DNA of 64,000 nucleotides from Chryseobacterium oranimense. Its GTDB lineage: Bacteria > Bacteroidota > Bacteroidia > Flavobacteriales > Weeksellaceae. The translations under genes and the position numbers were made by a program. Shown here piece after piece: positions 60,451 to 64,000 of the stretch (positions are counted from its first letter, which is position 1; every line of letters begins with the position of its first letter). The notes under the pieces were generated by a model. The model had not been told where the DNA came from, made no database searches, and saw nothing but the letters and a program-made list of their open reading frames with translations. The stretch is taken from NCBI RefSeq assembly GCF_900129755.1, contig NZ_FQWT01000002.1, positions 310,001 through 374,000 of the forward strand. Reading direction: 5' to 3'.

Positions 60451-60855
60451 ATGACAAAGAAAGAAGTTACACAGTTATCATATGAAATTACGGGCTTTGC
60501 TATTAAAGTTCATAAAGCTCTTGGTCCCGGTCTTCTAGAAAGTGTCTATGAAGAATGTTTAAAGATTGAGCTCATGAAAAATGGCTATGATGTAAAACAA
60601 CAGCTGTATGTTCCAATCAATTATGAAGGAGTAGAAATTGAAACAAAATTGATCGTAGATTTACTTGTAAATGATTCTATCGTATTGGAATTAAAAGCAG
60701 TTGAAGAAATACTTCCTATCCATGAAGCGCAATTGTTAACTCATATGAAAGTTCTCAAAAAACCTCAGGGACTATTAATTAACTTTTTCACGAATAATAT
60801 TACAAAGTCATTAAGGCCCTTTATCAATGAATATTTTAAAGATCTTCCTGACTGA
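60451..60855 (+). CDS. GxxExxY protein (PDDEXK_3-like)
   Basis: This 134-residue protein has the family signature G-P-G-L-L-E-S-V-Y-E-E-C-L and later L-I-V-D-L-L-V-N-D-S-I-V-L-E-L-K-A-V-E, which contains the D-x(n)-E-x-K elements of the PD-(D/E)XK nuclease fold. GxxExxY proteins are widespread but have no proven function. It interrupts a sugar-recycling gene set and is flanked by a perfect 17-base inverted repeat, which suggests that it arrived as a small unit. It may be a nuclease with regulatory or defence use; that is open. Confidence 0.88.
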   Translation: MTKKEVTQLSYEITGFAIKVHKALGPGLLESVYEECLKIELMKNGYDVKQQLYVPINYEGVEIETKLIVDLLVNDSIVLELKAVEEILPIHEAQLLTHMKVLKKPQGLLINFFTNNITKSLRPFINEYFKDLPD

Positions 60856-60883
60856 ATTTTGATTTATCAAAATCTTAACTTAC

Positions 60884-60900
60884 CTTAAAAACTTAAAGAA
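60884..60900. repeat. Right arm of the inverted repeat flanking the GxxExxY gene
   Basis: CTTAAAAACTTAAAGAA is the exact reverse complement of 60422-60438. Further CTTAA elements follow at about 8-10 base spacing. Confidence 0.65.
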
Positions 60901-60932
60901 CCTTAATGGTTCAAATAAAAAAATAAAGAACA

Positions 60933-61349
60933 ATGCTACACATCGACATACACAGCTTTTCGTACAAAAAAGGAGGAATTCCTAAAGATGATTCAGGAAA
61001 CGGAGGAGGCTTCACCTTTGACTGCAGGGGAATCTTGAATCCCGGAAGAATTGAGGAATATAAAAGCCAGACAGGAAATGACATCGGAGTTCAGGAATAC
61101 CTTGAAACAAAAACAGAGATGCCAAAGTTTCTGGAGCTGGTAAAATCTATCATCTCAATCAATATTGATAATTATCTGGAAAGAGGTTTTGAAAACCTGC
61201 AGATCAATTTCGGATGTACGGGAGGACAGCACAGATCTGTATATTCTGCGATCAAGATTGCTGAATTCATCAAAGAAAAATATCCTGAAGGAACAGAAAT
61301 AAGTCTTCACCACGATGAACAGCACCAACTGAACGTGAGTAATGGGTAA
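60933..61349 (+). CDS. Stand-alone RapZ C-terminal domain protein
   Basis: This 138-residue protein matches only the C-terminal half of RapZ: D-C-R-G-I-L-N-P-G-R near residues 31-40 and the key motif F-G-C-T-G-G-Q-H-R-S-V near 107-117. In E. coli this domain binds glucosamine-6-phosphate and controls GlmS mRNA decay; the N-terminal kinase domain is missing here. Its position between the AmgK-like kinase and the MurU-like enzyme suggests an amino-sugar sensing or binding role (inference). The last four residues V-S-N-G and the stop codon fall at or inside a repeat arm, so the natural C-terminus may have been altered. Confidence 0.85.
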   Translation: MLHIDIHSFSYKKGGIPKDDSGNGGGFTFDCRGILNPGRIEEYKSQTGNDIGVQEYLETKTEMPKFLELVKSIISINIDNYLERGFENLQINFGCTGGQHRSVYSAIKIAEFIKEKYPEGTEISLHHDEQHQLNVSNG

Positions 61350-61419
61350 TGAGCAATAAGTAATATTTTACTTATTCATCAGCCCTGAAATTACTCATTA
61401 CTTATCACTCATTACCCAT
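61342..61419. repeat. Inverted repeat with seven-base periodicity between RapZ-domain and MurU-like genes
   Basis: Left arm ATGGGTAATGAG... (61342-61364) and right arm ...CTCATTACCCAT (61397-61419) match at 21 of 23 positions. Each arm is built of heptads such as ATTACTC, ATTACTT, ATCACTC and ATTACCC (or their complements). The RapZ-domain stop codon lies inside the left arm. Confidence 0.7.
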
Positions 61420-61424
61420 ACTAT

Positions 61425-62138
61425 ATGAAAGCTTTAATTTTCGCTGCCGGCAAAGGCACCAGGCTAAAACCCTTTACGGATCACCACCCAAAAGCCCTGG
61501 CCAAGGTAAACGGCATACCGCTTTTGGAACGGAATATCAATTATCTTAAAGGCTTCGGAATAAAAGATTTTGTGATCAATATCCATCATTTTGGAAATCA
61601 GATTGTTGAATTTTTAAATAAAAACAGTAATTTCGGATGCAACATTGAGATCTCGGACGAAACCGATGAACTGCTGGAAACCGGAGGCGGCTTGATTTTT
61701 GCTAGAAAATTCCTCGATCACGGGGAAGATTTTTTAATCATGAACGCAGATATTTTAACGGACATCAATATTAATGACCTTGTTGAGTATCACAAAAAGA
61801 TAAAAGATTTTGCTACTTTAGCAGTTTCCGACAGGGAAAGCTCAAGAAAACTGCTTTTTAATGATGATATGGTTTTAAGAGGCTGGCTTAATGTTCAGTC
61901 GGGAGAACAGAGGCTTGCGGAATTCAATAAAGGCTTTAAGGCACTTGCATTCAGCGGCGTTCACTGTATCAACCCCGTTATCTTTGAAAAAATAAAGAGA
62001 ACCGGCAAATTTTCTGTTATGGAAGAATATCTGGACCTGATGCAGACTGAGCATATCCACGGATTTGTGCATGACAGCATTCTGGTAGATGTAGGAAGAC
62101 CCGAATCTGTAATAGTAGCCGAAAAATATTTTAAATAA
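61425..62138 (+). CDS. Sugar-1-phosphate nucleotidyltransferase (MurU-like)
   Basis: This 237-residue protein begins M-K-A-L-I-F-A-A-G-K-G-T-R-L-K-P-F-T, the nucleotide-binding loop of sugar nucleotidyltransferases. It has P-K-A-L-A-K-V, E-T-G-G-G-L and the metal-binding M-N-A-D-I-L-T-D. The short length, with no C-terminal LbH domain, fits MurU, which makes UDP-MurNAc from MurNAc-1-phosphate after AmgK. The kinase two genes upstream supports that pairing. Other sugar-1-phosphates remain possible. Confidence 0.88.
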   Translation: MKALIFAAGKGTRLKPFTDHHPKALAKVNGIPLLERNINYLKGFGIKDFVINIHHFGNQIVEFLNKNSNFGCNIEISDETDELLETGGGLIFARKFLDHGEDFLIMNADILTDININDLVEYHKKIKDFATLAVSDRESSRKLLFNDDMVLRGWLNVQSGEQRLAEFNKGFKALAFSGVHCINPVIFEKIKRTGKFSVMEEYLDLMQTEHIHGFVHDSILVDVGRPESVIVAEKYFK

Positions 62139-62146
62139 TTTTTGAA

Positions 62147-62899
62147 ATGGAAATGGATGGAACCAGGGATGAAAGTTTAGTAAATCCTGCCCTTGATATA
62201 AACGAAACAAAACTTCACAATAGTCTCAGACAGAAAACCTGGGACGAAACCATCACCAAAGACAGCTGGATGGTTTTCAAAGTAATGGCCGAATTTGTAG
62301 ACGGCTATGAGAAACTTGCTAAAATAGGACCTTGTGTTTCTATATTTGGCTCTGCAAGGCTGAAGCCTGAAAGCAGATATTACGAAATGGCAGTGGAAAT
62401 TGCTGAAAAAATCACCAAACTTGGCTTCGGAATTATTACAGGAGGCGGACCGGGGATTATGGAGGCCGGAAATAAAGGTGCTTTTAATGCCCAGGGAAGA
62501 TCTATAGGCCTTAATATTGATCTTCCGTTTGAGCAGCACTTTAATCCGTACATCAACAAATCCTATTCGATGAACTTCGATTACTTTTTTGTAAGAAAGG
62601 TAATGTTTGTAAAATATTCCCAGGGATTTGTTGTAATGCCGGGTGGCTTCGGCACGCTGGATGAGCTTACTGAAGCGATGACCCTGATTCAGACCAATAA
62701 AATCGGTAAATTCCCGATTGTTCTGGTAGGAAGTGAATTCTGGGGTGGATTACTGGACTGGTTCAAAGCAACACTCCTAAAAGAAGGAATGATTGCTGCA
62801 GATGATCTTGACTTATACCGTGTGGTAGATACGGCTGACGAGGCAGTGGCTCATATCAAGGCATTCTACGATAAGTATTCTGTGAATGTAAATTTCTAA
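62147..62899 (+). CDS. LOG family protein (TIGR00730, nucleoside 5'-monophosphate phosphoribohydrolase-like)
   Basis: This 250-residue protein has the LOG family signatures G-G-G-P-G-I-M-E-A-G-N-K-G-A near residues 103-116 and P-G-G-F-G-T-L-D-E near 165-173, the P-G-G-x-G-T-x-x-E nucleotide site. These enzymes remove the base from nucleoside monophosphates; in plants and some bacteria this releases cytokinins. A helical N-terminal region of about 60 residues precedes the core. It starts 8 bases after the MurU-like gene. A second ATG 6 bases later is possible. The physiological substrate is unknown. Confidence 0.9.
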   Translation: MEMDGTRDESLVNPALDINETKLHNSLRQKTWDETITKDSWMVFKVMAEFVDGYEKLAKIGPCVSIFGSARLKPESRYYEMAVEIAEKITKLGFGIITGGGPGIMEAGNKGAFNAQGRSIGLNIDLPFEQHFNPYINKSYSMNFDYFFVRKVMFVKYSQGFVVMPGGFGTLDELTEAMTLIQTNKIGKFPIVLVGSEFWGGLLDWFKATLLKEGMIAADDLDLYRVVDTADEAVAHIKAFYDKYSVNVNF

Positions 62900-62957
62900 T
62901 TGGCATATTATTTGTGACCTTTATAAAACAAGTATGATTGTAAATCTATTAATTAAG

Positions 62958-63428
62958 ATGAAAAAACTTTTATATATATCGGGAATTTTAACATTTTTTG
63001 TGTTAATGAGTTTTACGTATGTAGACTTTTTCTCTTCAATGACAAAAGTTGATTATATAGATGGAAGCAAAACATTGAAGTTTACCACAAAAATAAATAC
63101 CAGCCATATTTCTGATGCTATTAAAATTAATCCTAATACAGCAGGGTTTGAAGCGGAGGTAAAAAGATATGTGAACAATAATTTTGATGTGTACATCAAT
63201 GGCTCTCCAAAAACTATAACCTTCACCGGAAGTCAGGTAAGCGGAGAAACTGTATGGGTGTATTTTGAAACCGGCGGCGTGTCGGACATCAGCACTATGA
63301 AGATTAAGAATACCATTCTTTTAAGCGCCTTTCCTAAGCAGTTCAACGTAGTGAGCATTGCTTACAAAGGAAGCCAGAAAGTAATGAATTTCCAACGGGG
63401 AAAGGAAGTCAATGAAGTTTCTTTCTAA
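62958..63428 (+). CDS. Secreted/anchored protein, DUF6702-like
   Basis: This 156-residue protein starts from ATG 62958, giving M-K-K-L-L-Y-I-S and a hydrophobic signal/anchor; the frame opens 8 codons earlier (62934), which would weaken the signal. The rest is beta-rich with F-D-V-Y-I-N-G, V-W-V-Y-F-E-T, and K-N-T-I-L-L-S-A-F-P-K-Q, the pattern of flavobacterial DUF6702-type proteins often found near peptidases. Function unknown. A terminator follows about 22 bases after the stop. Confidence 0.78.
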   Translation: MKKLLYISGILTFFVLMSFTYVDFFSSMTKVDYIDGSKTLKFTTKINTSHISDAIKINPNTAGFEAEVKRYVNNNFDVYINGSPKTITFTGSQVSGETVWVYFETGGVSDISTMKIKNTILLSAFPKQFNVVSIAYKGSQKVMNFQRGKEVNEVSF

Positions 63429-63450
63429 ACATGGATAACTTTAAAATAAC

Positions 63451-63477
63451 AAGCCACTGCAGATGCGGTGGTTTTTT
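63451..63477 (+). terminator. Terminator after the DUF6702-like gene
   Basis: The stem CCACTGC / GCGGTGG (one G-U pair) with loop AGAT is followed by six T residues. Confidence 0.82.
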
Positions 63478-63486
63478 GTTTTATCT

Positions 63487-63585
63487 TTACCTGAACACTT
63501 CTTCGTAGGCCGTTTTTAAATCGTATTTTATATCACAAATACCATCGGACATGCCTGTTACAGGAAGCTTATTATATGAAACCAT
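63487..63585 (-). pseudogene. Possible gene remnant (32-codon minus-strand frame)
   Basis: A minus-strand frame from ATG 63585 to TAA 63487 encodes a peptide containing K-L-P-V-T-G-M-S-D-G-I-C-D-I-K and ending T-A-Y-E-E-V-F-R. The sequence looks like the C-terminal end of a folded protein rather than random translation. An overlapping plus-strand frame (63551-63637, 28 codons) is also open. I cannot name the parent gene. Confidence 0.3.
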
Positions 63586-63646
63586 CGCACAAACAGTTTA
63601 CAGTGCAGGGAATACTATTAATCAGGAAGTAAAATAATTTTATTCA

Positions 63647-64000
63647 ATGAAGAGAGAGAATAAGATTGTCTTAATAATAACAATCTGTGTTATAGGCTGG
63701 ATTATCTATATGTTAAAGTATAAATCTATAAGCCCACCAACGGCAGTAATACTTAAAAATGCCAAATATACCGTAGGAGAAATAACTTCTGTTTATTATG
63801 GAGACAGAGCACATAGAAAAGGAAATGATTTTAGATTTAAGTATGAAAAAGAAATCATAAATGCTCATCAAGACGGAGAGTTTGTTAATGGAAGAAAGTA
63901 TCTTGTTGTATACGATTCTACCAATATTAGAAATGGATTTCTCATATTAGATAAATTTGACATTACAGATTCTTTAAGTAAATATCATATTTATAAAAAT
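63647..64000 (+). CDS. Membrane-anchored protein of unknown function (partial, runs off the window)
   Basis: The ATG at 63647 opens a frame that continues to the last base of the window (118 codons visible, no stop). It starts M-K-R-E-N-K-I-V and then has one hydrophobic helix (about residues 7-22). The soluble part after it includes V-G-E-I-T-S-V-Y-Y-G, F-V-N-G-R-K-Y-L-V-V-Y-D-S-T-N and looks like a single small beta domain facing the outside or periplasm. No family is recognised. Confidence 0.7.
   Translation, partial: MKRENKIVLIITICVIGWIIYMLKYKSISPPTAVILKNAKYTVGEITSVYYGDRAHRKGNDFRFKYEKEIINAHQDGEFVNGRKYLVVYDSTNIRNGFLILDKFDITDSLSKYHIYKN

Overview
The window looks like a chromosomal stretch of a flavobacterium close to Chryseobacterium (Bacteroidota). 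The reasons are: AT-rich DNA; many promoters of the Bacteroidota type (-7 box TAnnTTTG) and almost no Shine-Dalgarno sequences; several secreted proteins with type IX secretion (T9SS) sorting domains of both type A and type B; an exosortase F (XrtF) pair; and a TonB-dependent receptor. The genus is inferred from overall gene character; no search was run. No rRNA, tRNA, CRISPR array, prophage or insertion sequence was seen.

Region 1 (1-15237) is a surface-polysaccharide (LPS or capsule) locus. It holds two family-2 glycosyltransferases (the first cut by the window edge), then a minus-strand operon with a 45-residue ORF, an FkbH-like HAD protein, a methyltransferase, an acyl carrier protein (ACP), a VOC-fold protein, an MBOAT O-acyltransferase and an SGNH-like partner. 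After it come an OafA-type acyltransferase, a second methyltransferase, three left-handed-beta-helix acyltransferases, three more glycosyltransferases, and a second ACP paired with a ketoacyl-ACP synthase III. Together they appear to build a glycan and decorate it with acyl groups.

Region 2 (15238-33378) holds a 1644-residue T9SS type A surface protein with an internally duplicated architecture, a carbonic anhydrase / SulP / carbonic anhydrase cluster, peptidyl-tRNA hydrolase, two related lipoproteins, three tandem secreted paralogues and the repair helicase Mfd.

Region 3 (33379-49509) has small secreted or lipid-anchored proteins, a GH3-like acyl-adenylating enzyme, an MFS exporter, and four large T9SS type B surface proteins. 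The last four sit on both sides of dnaB and rnhA and look like mosaics of each other.

Region 4 (49510-64000) is metabolic: nitroreductase-nadB-nadC, a TonB-dependent receptor, asd and a cation diffusion facilitator. It continues with the XrtF pair and a probable cell-wall sugar recycling cluster: an AmgK-like kinase, a stand-alone RapZ C-terminal domain and a MurU-like nucleotidyltransferase, with a GxxExxY gene lodged inside it. A LOG-family enzyme and a DUF6702-like protein follow. Intergenic DNA from 58.1 to 61.4 kb is rich in seven-base tandem repeats and inverted repeats.

The observations most worth a second look are: the FkbH-ACP-MBOAT module; four genes whose promoter -7 box lies 3-4 bases before the ATG, which implies leaderless mRNAs; the seven-base repeats; the kinase/RapZ-domain/MurU cluster; an SSB-like acidic tail on DnaB; and domain shuffling among the T9SS type B proteins.
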